The notes beneath the pieces are model-generated. The model was not told the DNA's origin. It saw only the letters and a list, made by a program, of their open reading frames with translations, and made no database searches. A stretch of 56,136 nucleotides of DNA, taken from positions 1 to 56,136 of the forward strand of contig DATJLU010000180.1 of the NCBI GenBank assembly GCA_035509275.1, given 5' to 3'. Position numbers and translations under genes: made by a program. This document shows, piece by piece, positions 8,318 to 19,042 of the stretch. How positions within the stretch are numbered: the stretch's first letter is position 1; each line of letters begins with the position of its first letter. This DNA is from DAHUYF01 sp035509275 (GTDB lineage Bacteria; Pseudomonadota; Alphaproteobacteria; ATCC43930; CGMCC-115725).

Positions 8318-9868
8318 CTACGCCGCGTCCAGCAGGCGCTGGCGCGGGAACGTGATCCTGACGGTCGTGCCGATGCCGACGGCGCTCTCGATCTCGAGCA
8401 TGCCATCGTGGAGTTCCACCAGCCGCTTCGACAAGGGCAGACCGAGGCCGGTTCCGCCGTGCTTTCGATTGAGGTCGCTGTCGATCTGGACGAAGCGCTC
8501 CAGCGCGTTCGGAATGTCCTCGTCCGCCATGCCGATGCCGGTATCGCGGATGGCGATGACAAGTCCGGTCTCCTGGGCCATTGCCGTCACCTGGACCTGG
8601 CCGCCGCGCGGCGTGAACTTGAGGGCGTTGGCCAGGAGATTAAGCAGGATCTGGCGAAGCCGCTGCGGGTCGGCGCGCAGCGGCGGAAGATTTGCGGGCA
8701 CCTCGACCATCAGCCGAATGCCGGCTTCCTCGGCTTGCCGGTGGAGCATGTGAACGGTGTCGGCAATTGTTCCGGCGGCATCGACGGCCTCCTCGCGCAG
8801 ATCAAAGTGGCCGGATTCGATCTTGGAGAAATCCAGGATGTCGTTGATCAGCCCGAGCAGGTGCTTGCCGCTGTCGATCACGTTCCTGGAGTATTCGCGG
8901 TAGCGCGGTTCGATCGGTCCGAACAACTCGCCGACGGCGATTTCGGAGAAGCCGATGATGGCGTTGAGCGGCGTGCGGAGCTCATGGCTCATCATGGCGA
9001 GGAACTGCGACTTTGCCTGACTGGCTGCGGCCGCGGCCCCGAGCGCGCGCCTCAGCTGATCGGTCGTGGCCTGGAGCTGGCGCTGTGTGCTCTCGAGCGC
9101 CGCAATGTGTTCGCGCAAGCGCCCGGCTTCGGCGACCGCGCGCCGGGCCAGATGCTCGTCGACCACGGCGCCGGCAAGAAACAGCGCAACGATCATGATC
9201 GACAGTGCCGCGACGGCGACGGCCAGCCATTCCGGCGCCATGACGGCGCTCGACAGGATGACACGCGGATCCGGCTCCAGGCTGAAGGCGGCCATCGCCG
9301 TGAAGTGCAATCCGCAGATCGCGAGCGCGAGGCATCCCGCGCTCGCCAATCTGCCGCGAAAATCCGGACGGCTCCGGCCGATCGTCAGGGCAAGCGCCGC
9401 AAAGGCAATGCCAATGATCAACGACGCGCGAACATAGCCGGCGTCCCAATGCTTCACCGCCGGGACGCTCAGCGCCGCCATGCCCGTAAAGTGCATGGCC
9501 GCGATGCCCGCCCCGACAATCGCGCCGCCGAGAGCAGCAGCGCTGACGCCGCGTTGTGTGGCCACGAGGAGTCCCGCTCCCGAGACGAGGATCGCAATCG
9601 CCACGGAGAGCGCCGTCAGGCCCGGATCGTAGCCCATCGGCAAGCCGGGCCGGAATGCGAGCATGGCCACGAAGTGGGTTGACCAGATGCCGCTGCCGGT
9701 CACGGCCGCGGCGGCGCCGAGCCAGGCGAGGCGGCCCTGTCGCGCCGTGGAATCGGCGCGCGCCAGCAGGCTGAACGCCGTGTAGCAGGCGAATAAGCAG
9801 ATGACGGCGGCGACGACGACGAGCCGGATGTCGTGCTGGCCGGCGATGCACCCGTAAACCCGAAACAT
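8318..9868 (-). CDS. Membrane histidine kinase with MHYT sensor domain
   Basis: Start chosen at the ATG for MFRVYGCIAGQHDIRLV, the usual first residues of MHYT proteins; the frame is also open to 9937. The first 250 residues carry about seven membrane helices with MHYT-type motifs (STHFVAMLAF, AMHFTGMAAL, LHFTAMAAF), a domain proposed to bind copper or sense O2, CO or NO. A short coiled coil leads to the HisKA H-box SHELRTPLNAIIGF, then the HATPase boxes LLNLLANALKFT (N), DTGIGM (G1) and GTGLGLPLSK (G2). There is no fused receiver. A CheY-like receiver gene lies 258 bp upstream on the same strand and could be its partner. Confidence 0.92.
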   Translation of the reverse strand: MFRVYGCIAGQHDIRLVVVAAVICLFACYTAFSLLARADSTARQGRLAWLGAAAAVTGSGIWSTHFVAMLAFRPGLPMGYDPGLTALSVAIAILVSGAGLLVATQRGVSAAALGGAIVGAGIAAMHFTGMAALSVPAVKHWDAGYVRASLIIGIAFAALALTIGRSRPDFRGRLASAGCLALAICGLHFTAMAAFSLEPDPRVILSSAVMAPEWLAVAVAALSIMIVALFLAGAVVDEHLARRAVAEAGRLREHIAALESTQRQLQATTDQLRRALGAAAAASQAKSQFLAMMSHELRTPLNAIIGFSEIAVGELFGPIEPRYREYSRNVIDSGKHLLGLINDILDFSKIESGHFDLREEAVDAAGTIADTVHMLHRQAEEAGIRLMVEVPANLPPLRADPQRLRQILLNLLANALKFTPRGGQVQVTAMAQETGLVIAIRDTGIGMADEDIPNALERFVQIDSDLNRKHGGTGLGLPLSKRLVELHDGMLEIESAVGIGTTVRITFPRQRLLDAA

Positions 9869-10126
9869 GCTGCGAACTATCCAGAAGAAGCAAATAAGAA
9901 TGAGTAAATTCAGCGCAACATCCTCCCGCCCGATCACCTCTTCCCGAGCGGAATGGTGCGGTCGCTCCAGAAATACCCGGCAATGCGAGGCAGGCCGCGG
10001 GACACAGCCTGCCGCATCGTGCCGTCGCCGTTGCCAAGGCGATCAGATCGGGATGTGAGATGCGGCGCCGGCCGACGGCTGGCGCCGCGCCAGGCGTCGC
10101 CCGGACGAGGCAGCGCCGCGCCGCGT

Positions 10127-10552
10127 CTACGCGACGAGAGCCTCGCCGCGCCGGCCCCGAGCCCTGGCGCCGGCGAGCATCATCTCGACCGCCTTCAGCA
10201 GGACCGTCGCCCGACAGGGCTTCCGCAGGATGCAGCTGTCGGGGACGGCCAGATCGGCCAGATCGCCCTTGTCCCGGCCGGTGACGTAGACGACGTCGAT
10301 ATCGCCATGGACTTCCCGCGCCCGTCGAGCGAGGGAGAGCCCATCCAACCCGGGCATCTGTACATCGGTGAGCAAGAGGCAGGCGTCATTTCGGCGCTGG
10401 ACGAGGTCGAGCGCTTCCAGCCCGGTACGCGCCGGCAGCACCTCGTATCCCGCGAACTCGAGAACGTCGACGAAGTATTTCCGGACGAGTTCGTCGTCAT
10501 CGGCAACGATGATGGTCACCACGTCGCGGACCCCGTTGCATCCTCGAAACAC
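10127..10552 (-). CDS. Stand-alone response regulator receiver (CheY-like)
   Basis: About 141 aa, one receiver domain and no output domain. The acidic pocket is ADDDELVRKYF, the phospho-acceptor Asp lies in LLLTDVQMPGLDGL, the conserved Thr is in VYVTGRDKGD and the Lys is in ILRKPCR. I chose the GTG at 10552 because GGAGG stands 5 nt upstream of it; a GTG at GVRDVV-TIIV is also possible. The open frame continues upstream but that part has no family similarity. The gene is divergent from the large regulator at 10723 and sits upstream of the MHYT kinase on the same strand, so a phosphorelay with that kinase is likely but inferred. Confidence 0.87.
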   Translation of the reverse strand: MFRGCNGVRDVVTIIVADDDELVRKYFVDVLEFAGYEVLPARTGLEALDLVQRRNDACLLLTDVQMPGLDGLSLARRAREVHGDIDVVYVTGRDKGDLADLAVPDSCILRKPCRATVLLKAVEMMLAGARARGRRGEALVA

Positions 10553-10664
10553 CTGCACCTCCGTATAAACGGGCAACTCTAAGACGATGCTCCGCTGCGC
10601 GCCACGGAGCAAAGCTGCGCGGCGCTGAAATCTCGTGGCGTCGCGTCGGCGCGCTTGAAAAAAA

Positions 10665-10693
10665 CTGAAAATCTCTGACACGCCTGCTATAGT
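10665..10693 (+). promoter_or_regulatory. Sigma-70-like promoter for the wHTH/ATPase/TPR regulator
   Basis: CTGAAA (10665-10670), a 17-nt spacer and TATAGT (10688-10693) resemble -35 and -10 boxes. The GTG start of the downstream gene is at 10723, with GGAGG 5 nt before it. The assignment rests on motif match and position only. Confidence 0.45.
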
Positions 10694-10722
10694 GCCGTAC
10701 CAAGCTGTCAACGGAGGCTGGC

Positions 10723-13584
10723 GTGTCCTCGAAGGAGGCGCCCGTCGTTTTCGAGTTCGACGGCTTTCGACTCGATCCGGCGCACCGCACGCTCTCCCGG
10801 GGTGGACGCGAGATCCCGGTTGGCAGCCGGGCCTTCGACGTGTTGGTGACGCTCGTCGAAGCCCGCGGGGCGCTGGTCCAGAAGCAGGAGCTGCTGAACC
10901 GGGTCTGGCCCGGAATGACGGTCGAGCACAACACGCTCCAGGCCCAGATCTCGACCATTCGCCGCGCCCTCGGCGCCGGACACGACTTGATCGCGACCAT
11001 CTCCGGCCGCGGCTATCGCTTCGTCGGCGACGTTCGAAAGCTGTCAAAAGCCGCGCGCACCGTCGAACCAGCATCGGCGCCCAGGGCCGCGCCGATGTCC
11101 AATCTGCCCGAGGCGGGTTCCGACATGATCGGCCGCGAGCGCGAGGTCGAGGAAATCGGTCTGCTCTTGCGCGAGAGCCGCACGGTGACGGTCGCCGGCG
11201 CCAGCGGCGTCGGCAAGACGCGCGTCGCACTCGCCACGGCAAGGCTGGCCTTGCCCGACTTCGCGGATGGCGCGTGGCTCGTCGAGCTCGATCGCATCGC
11301 GGACCCCGAACGCGTTCCAGCCGCGGTGGCCGCATCGCTCCGTCTTGAGATTGCAGCCAGCCCGATTCCGGCCGAGCTCCTGTCCGCCACCTTGGCGCCC
11401 AAGCGCCTGCTCCTCGTGCTCGACGGCTGTGACCGGGTTTTGGACGCGGTCGCCGCCATCGTTCATGCGCTTCTCGCCGCGGGATCCCATGTGCGCGTGC
11501 TCGCGACGGCGATCGAGCCGCTGCGCATCGACGGAGAATCCGTCTATCGGTTGGCGCCGCTCGCGCTGGCGCCGCGCGCGGCGCCGACCGATGAGATGCT
11601 GCGTGCGCCGGCGGTCAGACTCTTCCTCACGCGCGCCAGGGCGGCGGATCCGCGCGGCGCGATCGACCCGGCATCGGTGCCGGTCGTCGCCGACATCTGC
11701 CGCCGGCTCGACGGAATCCCGCTCGCCATCGAACTCGCCGCGGCGCGCGCCGCCGCGCTCGGCGTCGACGCGATCGCGCGGCGGCTCGACAAGCGCTTCC
11801 GGCTGTTGACCGAGGGACGGCGGACCGCACCGCCGCGCCACCGCACGCTGCAGGCTGCGTTCGAATGGACCTGGAGCCTGTTGTCTCAGCCCGAACAGAC
11901 GGTGTTGCGCCGGCTCTCCGTCTTCGTCGGCGTGTTCGATCTTGACGCAGCGGCCGCGGTTGCCGGCTTCGCGCCGGAACTCGGCGCCGAGACCGAATCG
12001 ATCGTCGCCGGCCTCGTCGCGAAATCTCTGGTCGCGGCCCAACCCGGAGCCGGATCCGGACGGCAAGCGGCCTTGCGCCTGCTCGAGACCACCCGCGAAT
12101 TCGCCCGGGCGCGGCTGTCGGAGAGCGGCGAGAGCGGCCAAGCCGCATTGCGGCACGCGAGCTATTGGAAAGAGCGTTTGGCCGGCGCGCAGGCGGCGCA
12201 CTCGGCCCTTCCCGACGAGGCGTGGCGCGCCGATTTCGCTTCGCGTCTTGACGACATTCGCGCCGCGATCGATTGGGCGCTTTCCGCCGCCGGCGACCAG
12301 CATCTTGGAGTGGCGCTCACCGCCGAAACGGTCCCCCTGTGGATGCGGCTCTCTTTGCTCGGCGAATGCCGCGACGCCTGCAATCGCGCCCTCGCTGCCC
12401 TCGGCCCGGCCGAGCTCGGCGGCAGAGACGAGATGGTCCTCAGGACCGCGCTCGGCGCGTCCCTGGTGCATAGCACCGGATTGCTTCCGGAAGCCTGGAC
12501 GGCATGGTCGAAGGCCCTCGAGATCGCCCGCGCGCTCGACGACGTCGAACACCAGATGCGCGCGCTGTTCGGGTTGTGGCTCTTCAATATCCGCAGCGGC
12601 GAGGCGCGCGCGGCATTCGAGCGCGCGCGCGAGCTGGAGGCGGCTGCGGCGCGAAGCCCGGACGAGAACGATGGTCTCGTCGCGGAGCGCGTTCTCGGCG
12701 TTTCCGAACTCTACCTCGGGGAGTTGGCGCCCGCGCGCCGGCATCTGGAGCGGATGATCGCACAATACGCCCCGCGCCAGCGTCGCGCCGCCATCGTCGG
12801 ATTCGGCCTCGACCACAAAGTCGCGGCGCTCACCAACCTCGCGCGGGTGCTCTGGCTGCAAGGATTCCCCGACCAGGCGGTCGCCACGGCCGCGGAGGCG
12901 CTTGCCGAGGCGCGCTCGCTCGATCATGCGAGCTCGCTCTGTCTCGCCCTCGTCGACGGCATCTTTGCCATCGCGACCCTGGTTGGCGACCTCGGCGTCG
13001 CCGAGCAGGCGCACGCGGAGGCGAAGGTCGCGGCAAAGGCGCACGGGCTCGAACTCTGGCAGACCCTCACCGCCACCATGGACGGATGGGTCGCGGTCGA
13101 CAGCGATGGCCCGCCCGGCGCCGCGCAAAGCCTGCGCGCCGCTCTCGCCGGGGCGGAGAAGGCGCAATTCCATCTGCGCTACTCGCGGTCTTTGGGCACG
13201 CTCGCCGAGGCTCTGGCCGCGCGCGGACGCAAGGACGAGGCGCTCAACACCATTGACCGCGCGCTTGAGCGCGTCCGCCGGAGCCAGGAGCTCTGGTGCT
13301 TGCCGGAACTGCTGCGCGTCAAAGCCAGAATCCTCCTGACGGGCTCCGACGCCGACCACGCCGGTGCGGATGGCTGCCTCGCCGACGCGCTCGCCGAAGC
13401 CCGCCGACAGGGCGCGCTGTCGATCGAGCTCCGGGTCGCAACCCTGATCGCCTTGGCGCGGCAGGCGCAAGGCCGCGGTCGGGAAGGGGGAAACCTGCTT
13501 CGCGCCGTCTGCAGCCGCTTCAGCGAAGGCTTCACGACCAGCGACTTTCTCGCCGCCCAGGAGCTCCTGGACGGCACGTCCTAG
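10723..13584 (+). CDS. Winged-helix regulator fused to an NTPase and TPR-like repeats
   Basis: 953 aa from a GTG with GGAGG 5 nt upstream. Residues 5-105 form an OmpR/CadC-type winged helix (FEFDGFRLDPAHRTL to ISGRGYRFVGDV) used to bind DNA. A STAND/AfsR-like NTPase follows, with P-loop GASGVGKT near residue 160 and a Walker B-like LLLVLDGCD. The remaining 450 residues are alanine-rich helical repeats of TPR type. Such proteins usually couple ligand or partner binding by the repeats to transcription, with no phospho-acceptor. The signal and targets are unknown; the nearest divergent gene is the receiver at 10127-10552. Confidence 0.88.
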   Translation: MSSKEAPVVFEFDGFRLDPAHRTLSRGGREIPVGSRAFDVLVTLVEARGALVQKQELLNRVWPGMTVEHNTLQAQISTIRRALGAGHDLIATISGRGYRFVGDVRKLSKAARTVEPASAPRAAPMSNLPEAGSDMIGREREVEEIGLLLRESRTVTVAGASGVGKTRVALATARLALPDFADGAWLVELDRIADPERVPAAVAASLRLEIAASPIPAELLSATLAPKRLLLVLDGCDRVLDAVAAIVHALLAAGSHVRVLATAIEPLRIDGESVYRLAPLALAPRAAPTDEMLRAPAVRLFLTRARAADPRGAIDPASVPVVADICRRLDGIPLAIELAAARAAALGVDAIARRLDKRFRLLTEGRRTAPPRHRTLQAAFEWTWSLLSQPEQTVLRRLSVFVGVFDLDAAAAVAGFAPELGAETESIVAGLVAKSLVAAQPGAGSGRQAALRLLETTREFARARLSESGESGQAALRHASYWKERLAGAQAAHSALPDEAWRADFASRLDDIRAAIDWALSAAGDQHLGVALTAETVPLWMRLSLLGECRDACNRALAALGPAELGGRDEMVLRTALGASLVHSTGLLPEAWTAWSKALEIARALDDVEHQMRALFGLWLFNIRSGEARAAFERARELEAAAARSPDENDGLVAERVLGVSELYLGELAPARRHLERMIAQYAPRQRRAAIVGFGLDHKVAALTNLARVLWLQGFPDQAVATAAEALAEARSLDHASSLCLALVDGIFAIATLVGDLGVAEQAHAEAKVAAKAHGLELWQTLTATMDGWVAVDSDGPPGAAQSLRAALAGAEKAQFHLRYSRSLGTLAEALAARGRKDEALNTIDRALERVRRSQELWCLPELLRVKARILLTGSDADHAGADGCLADALAEARRQGALSIELRVATLIALARQAQGRGREGGNLLRAVCSRFSEGFTTSDFLAAQELLDGTS

Positions 13585-13719
13585 GGCCGGGTCGCGTCGC
13601 GCCGCCCTCCGCCGCGTCGGCGCCGCTTTCCTTGGAAACTTGTCGTTAAGTAAATCTCAGCCGCCGATCTATACTGCGTTCGACCTTTGGCCGAAGCACA
13701 ACAGATCGCCATCACCGTC

Positions 13720-13953
13720 ATGAGAATAGTCGCCTGGGTGATCACGCTTCTCCTGTTCATCGCCGGCATCGCCTGCGCGGTGGACGCGCTGACGACGGCG
13801 CACAGCATCTGGCTCAGCATTCCGATGCTGATTTTGTCGGGCATGCTCTTCGGTCCCGGGTTGATCCTGCTCGCGGCGCTGCTCGGGCTTTATCAATTCG
13901 CCATCGAGGTCAACGGTCATCGGCTGGAGGTCCGCCGGCGCGACGCGCCGTGA
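13720..13953 (+). CDS. Small two-helix membrane protein, function unknown
   Basis: 77 aa from an ATG at 13720 (MRIVAWVITLLLFIAGIACA); a TTG at 13687 would add 11 residues. There are two hydrophobic segments (about residues 4-22 and 32-58, the second rich in Leu and Gly) and a basic tail (HRLEVRRRDAP). I recognise no family. A TATACT box at 13670-13675 could be the -10 of its promoter. No clear ribosome binding site decides the start. Confidence 0.55.
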   Translation: MRIVAWVITLLLFIAGIACAVDALTTAHSIWLSIPMLILSGMLFGPGLILLAALLGLYQFAIEVNGHRLEVRRRDAP

Positions 13954-14103
13954 GGCCTGTCGCCGCCGGCGCGCCGCCGGCAAAGCACGCTAAATCCCCG
14001 GTGATGGCGGCGGCGATCCTGGCATCGAGCGGCCGTCTTTACCGATTGGCAACACCCCTCACTCTATTGTGTGCAAGTTGCCAGGCAAGGGGGGCTAGCG
14101 ATA

Positions 14104-14313
14104 GTGCATGTCGGACACCTCAGGGCGAGAGCCGGTGAATGCCGTGCTTGCGCGAAGCTCGAAACCGACTCGGCCCTGCGCGACGACCTGCTCTCCCTTG
14201 CGGATGACTACGACAGGATCGCGAACCAGCTTGCGGCATCCGCGGCGAGGCGCTCATCGGTCTCGGCAGAGACCGGCCAAAGCGCGACAGATGCTGCCGG
14301 CCGCGCGCGCTAG
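14104..14313 (+). CDS. Small hypothetical protein of an alphaproteobacterial ECR-type family
   Basis: About 69 aa from a GTG at 14104, preceded by AAGGGGGGC. The core RARAGECRACAKLETDSALR, then a helix ending in YDRIANQLA, resembles a common small helical protein of alphaproteobacteria with the pattern RAxECRxLAxxxxDxxxRxxLLxLAxxYxxLA. The function of that family is not known to me. It stands alone upstream of the second histidine kinase. Confidence 0.6.
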   Translation: MHVGHLRARAGECRACAKLETDSALRDDLLSLADDYDRIANQLAASAARRSSVSAETGQSATDAAGRAR

Positions 14314-14433
14314 ATGCGCTGCGCTACGCGCGTTGGACGGGCGGCACGCCTAGGAGCGGGTTCGAGAACTCTTCCTTGGTTTTCTGTGGTGTGAGCTGAA
14401 CGCTTCAGCTCCAGGTCGGGGGGTGGTGGTCGA

Positions 14434-16166
<1,733 letters not shown>

Positions 16167-16170
<4 letters not shown>

Positions 16171-17378
16171 GCCGCCGCGCGCGATCCTCGATCCTGGCCA
16201 CGGCGCTGATCAGCGGCTGCCTTGCCCTGGGGTCGGCAGCGGTGCTTGCCGGCAACCGCTCGGCCGAGCCGATCGACATCGCCGTCATCGGTCCTTACAC
16301 CGGCGGCTCCGCCGATATGGGGATCAGCATGCGCCAGGGTGTCGAGCTGGCGACGGACGCGATCAATCGCGCGGGCGGCATTCTCGGCCGGCCGATCAAG
16401 TTGATCGAGCGCGACGACGAGGCGCATAACGAACGCGGCGTGCGCATCGCGCGCGAGGTGACCGAGACCGCTCCGGTGACGGCCGGCATCGGCATCATCA
16501 ACACCGGGGTGGCGCTGGCCGCGGCCCCCTATTTCGAGCAGGCGCAGATCCCGCTGATCGTCAGCGTCGCCACCGGGGCCACCATCGCGGAGGAGTTTGC
16601 GCCGCCGGAGTACGATGAGAACTACGTCTTCCGCTTTGCCATGAGCACCGCCATCGAGGCGCCGGCAATCGTTGCCGAAGCGGTGCGGCGCGGCTATCGC
16701 CGCCCAGGCATCCTGTCGGATGCCACGAGCTATGGCCAAGTCGGCCGCCATGATCTGATCGCGGCGCTCGCGCGCTACGGCATCGCGGCGGTTTCAATCG
16801 AAAAATTCAATATCGGCGACACCGACATGACGGAGCAGCTGCGCCGTGCCCGCGCTGCCCGCGCCGATGTGCTGCTGACCTACGGCATCGGCCCGGAGCT
16901 TGCGGCGATCGCGCGCGATCGAACGGCGCTTGCTTGGACCGTGCCGCTGATCGGCAGCTGGACCTTGTCGATGTCGAGCTTCATCAAGGGCGCCGGCTCC
17001 AGCGGCGTCGGCGCGGCGATGCCGGAAACCTTCATCGAAGAGGCGCGCACCCCGGCTCAGGCCGCGTTCCTGAAGGAATTTGCGGCGAAGTTTGGACCGC
17101 ATATCACCTCGCCCATGTCGGCGGCACAGGGATATGATTCGATGCGCGTGCTCGCCGCCGCGATCGACCAGGCAGGCTCGACCGATGGGCCGAAGATCCG
17201 CGCTGCGCTGGAGGATTTGCGCCGTCCCGTCGCCGGGGTCGTCAAGACCTACGAGCATCCCTTCGTTCCCGCCGATCACGAGGCGATTTTGCCGACCGAC
17301 ATCGTCTTCGGCGTCGTTGCGGCGGGCCGCGTCATCCGCGCCGGCACGGTCGCGCCGCGCACCGCCTCTGCGGAGTAA
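16167..17378 (+). CDS. ABC-type substrate-binding protein (LivJ/Peripla_BP_6 fold), likely sensor partner of the upstream kinase
   Basis: 403 aa with an N-terminal signal peptide (RSSILATALISGCLALGSAA to AG). The fold motifs are IDIAVIGPYTGGSADMG, GVELATDAINRAGGI and GRPIKLIERDD, typical of branched-chain amino acid/amide binding proteins. No permease or ATPase genes accompany it. It overlaps the kinase stop by 4 nt. This suggests it presents a ligand to the kinase, as TorT does for TorS or LuxP for LuxQ, rather than feeding a transporter. The ligand cannot be predicted from sequence. A long inverted repeat follows the stop codon. Confidence 0.88.
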
Positions 17379-17407
17379 GCGGGCGTCGACCCGCCACCGA
17401 AAAATAA

Positions 17408-17495
17408 TCACCACAGAGACGATGAGACAGTGAGAGGTCTTGTCGCGCGCAGCGCGTCAACCATTCCCCTCACTGTCTCACCGTCTCTGTGGTGA
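17408..17495. repeat. Long imperfect palindrome with inner GC hairpin (repeat family A, copy 1)
   Basis: Two 27-nt arms, 17408-17434 (starting TCACCACAGAGAC) and 17469-17495 (ending GTCTCTGTGGTGA), pair at 26 of 27 positions. The loop carries CGCGC-GCA-GCGCG. A 20-nt stretch of the right arm (17477-17496) recurs exactly at 20713-20732. It lies between convergent genes and could also serve as a bidirectional transcription barrier. Confidence 0.8.
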
Positions 17496-17553
17496 ATTAC
17501 CTCTGTGATGAATTCATATGCGAAAACCCTGCCTGTCGCCGGCCGGCGCGCCG

Positions 17554-18300
17554 TCAGGGTGCGTGCTGCCACTCGCGGACGAAGGCTTCGAGCTGGTCGC
17601 GCTCGAGGTCGGAGACGGCGGTGAGCGACATCCCATCTGCCGTCCAATGGATGACGTTGTAGCCGTCGCGGCTGGCGCTGGCGGGCGCGACGGGTCCGTT
17701 GGCCTCCGGCCAGACGAAGAGGTCGATGAGGTGCTTGCCGCGCGAATAGGCGAGCGCGGCGACGGGGTGGCCGCGCAGATAGTCGAGGCGGCCGCCGATC
17801 AAGGGAAAGCCCTGGGCTGCGAGATTCTTGACCGGAGGGGCGAAGTCGAGCCTGCCGTCGAACCACGGCTTCACCGTATGCTGATCGGTCGACAGCACGT
17901 CGGTGAGATGGCCCGGCTGCAGCGCGCGCACATGGTCATCGACCAGAGACCCGACGATGCCTTCCTGTTGCCGCGGCAGCACCGCCAGCACGATCGCCGC
18001 TGCGAGCGCAGCGCCGGCCGCAAAGCTTGCCGCCTCGCGCCAGCGATAGGACCAGCGGCGCGGTACCCCTGCGGGGGCGCTGCCGCTTCGCGCCTCGATG
18101 GCGCGGCGCAGCGCTTCCGGCGCGCGATGACGGCTCGCGCTGCGCACCGCCTCGCCGGCGGCGACGAGCGTCGCCCAGTTCGCGCGGCATTCCGCACAAT
18201 CGGCGCGGTGCCGCGCGAGCTCGGCGGCTTCCGCCGCGTCGAGCTCGCCGTCGAACTCCGCCTGAAGCAGCAGAGCCTTGTCGCAAGTTGCGGCGCTCAT
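17554..18300 (-). CDS. Membrane anti-sigma factor with zinc-finger (HxxxCxxC) domain
   Basis: 248 aa. The N-terminal zinc-binding anti-sigma motif is HRADCAEC, after the typical LQAEFDGELDAAEAAELARH helix. One membrane helix (AASFAAGAALAAAIVLAVLP) separates it from a periplasmic domain of about 130 residues. Its start overlaps the stop of the ECF sigma gene (ATGA), so the pair is co-translated. By family logic it holds the sigma factor inactive until an envelope or redox signal releases it. Confidence 0.88.
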   Translation of the reverse strand: MSAATCDKALLLQAEFDGELDAAEAAELARHRADCAECRANWATLVAAGEAVRSASRHRAPEALRRAIEARSGSAPAGVPRRWSYRWREAASFAAGAALAAAIVLAVLPRQQEGIVGSLVDDHVRALQPGHLTDVLSTDQHTVKPWFDGRLDFAPPVKNLAAQGFPLIGGRLDYLRGHPVAALAYSRGKHLIDLFVWPEANGPVAPASASRDGYNVIHWTADGMSLTAVSDLERDQLEAFVREWQHAP

Positions 18301-18821
18301 GGCTTGTCACCCCGTTCTGCCGCCTGGACCAGCAGGCGCCGCGCGCGCCATAGCCGCGACATGACCGTGCCGATCGGTGCCGATGTCACTTGCGCGATCT
18401 CGCGGTAGGACATCTCCTCGATCTCGCGCAGGATCAGGGTCTCGCGCAATTCGACGGGGAGCCGCGCGATCATGGCGTCGACCCGGCTCAGATCCTGAGC
18501 GCGGATGAGCGCCGTCTCCGGGTTGTCCGAGGTATCCGGGATTGCCTCGATGATGTCGGCCTCGCCGTCGCCGTTGTTGGGTATGAAGCGCTCGCCCTGC
18601 CGCGCCTTCAGCGCGGCGTAGGCGGCATTGCGCACGATTTGCAGGATCCAGGCGCGGGCGCTGCCGCCACGGAAGCTCGGAAAATAGGTCAAGGCTCGCA
18701 CCATCGCCTCCTGCACCACATCTTCTGCATCGGCCCGATTGCCGGTGAGCCAGCGTGCGAGATTGAACGCGGCATCGAGATGCGGCAGCGCCACGGCGGC
18801 AAAGGCGGAATCCTGTCCCAT
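18297..18821 (-). CDS. ECF-family RNA polymerase sigma factor
   Basis: 174 aa from the ATG for MGQDSAFAAVALPHLDAAF; the frame is open further upstream but without similarity. Region 2 shows WLTGNRADAEDVVQEAMVRAL and SARAWILQIVRNAAY; region 4 shows LPVELRETLILREIEEMSYREIAQ and APIGTVMSRLWRARRLL. It is coupled to the anti-sigma gene and divergent from a metallophosphoesterase-cupredoxin pair, a layout that suggests these are its regulon. A GGGAATAA box lies upstream on its own strand. Confidence 0.92.
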   Translation of the reverse strand: MGQDSAFAAVALPHLDAAFNLARWLTGNRADAEDVVQEAMVRALTYFPSFRGGSARAWILQIVRNAAYAALKARQGERFIPNNGDGEADIIEAIPDTSDNPETALIRAQDLSRVDAMIARLPVELRETLILREIEEMSYREIAQVTSAPIGTVMSRLWRARRLLVQAAERGDKP

Positions 18822-18829
18822 CGGGTGAG

Positions 18830-18912
18830 TATAGATCGGCACCGGGACGGTTTTATTCCCGAAAAATTTACCCCGGGCCGCGAATAACCGGCACTCCCGA
18901 CGAATCCTGATA
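18830..18912. promoter_or_regulatory. Divergent ECF-type promoter motifs with shared GAATAA boxes
   Basis: On the minus strand GGGAATAA (18860-18853), 16 nt, then ATCTATA (18836-18830) precedes the sigma gene. On the plus strand GCGAATAA (18880-18887), 16 nt, then ATCCTGATA (18904-18912) precedes the metallophosphoesterase. The shared -35-like box and equal spacing suggest both units are read by the same sigma factor, most simply the one encoded here. The minus-strand -10 lies only 9 nt from the start codon, so that part is less certain. Confidence 0.4.
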
Positions 18913-19042
18913 CGTGACGACGGCGTCGCAGCGGCGTCGGCGCCCGCCTCAACCTTCCCGGGGCCGGTCTCTTGGCCGGCTGTGCCATGGGCGTCCGGGA
19001 CGCGAGGCGGCGGATTCCTGGTGCAGATCGAGAGGTCAGAGG

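Noticed and set aside
10553..11335. N-terminal extension of the receiver gene
   Set aside because: Arg-rich, without similarity, and antisense to the divergent regulator. A GTG with GGAGG at 10552 fits a single receiver domain.
11044..13470. 808-codon open frame on the minus strand
   Set aside because: Antisense to the wHTH/ATPase/TPR gene; no recognisable motif.
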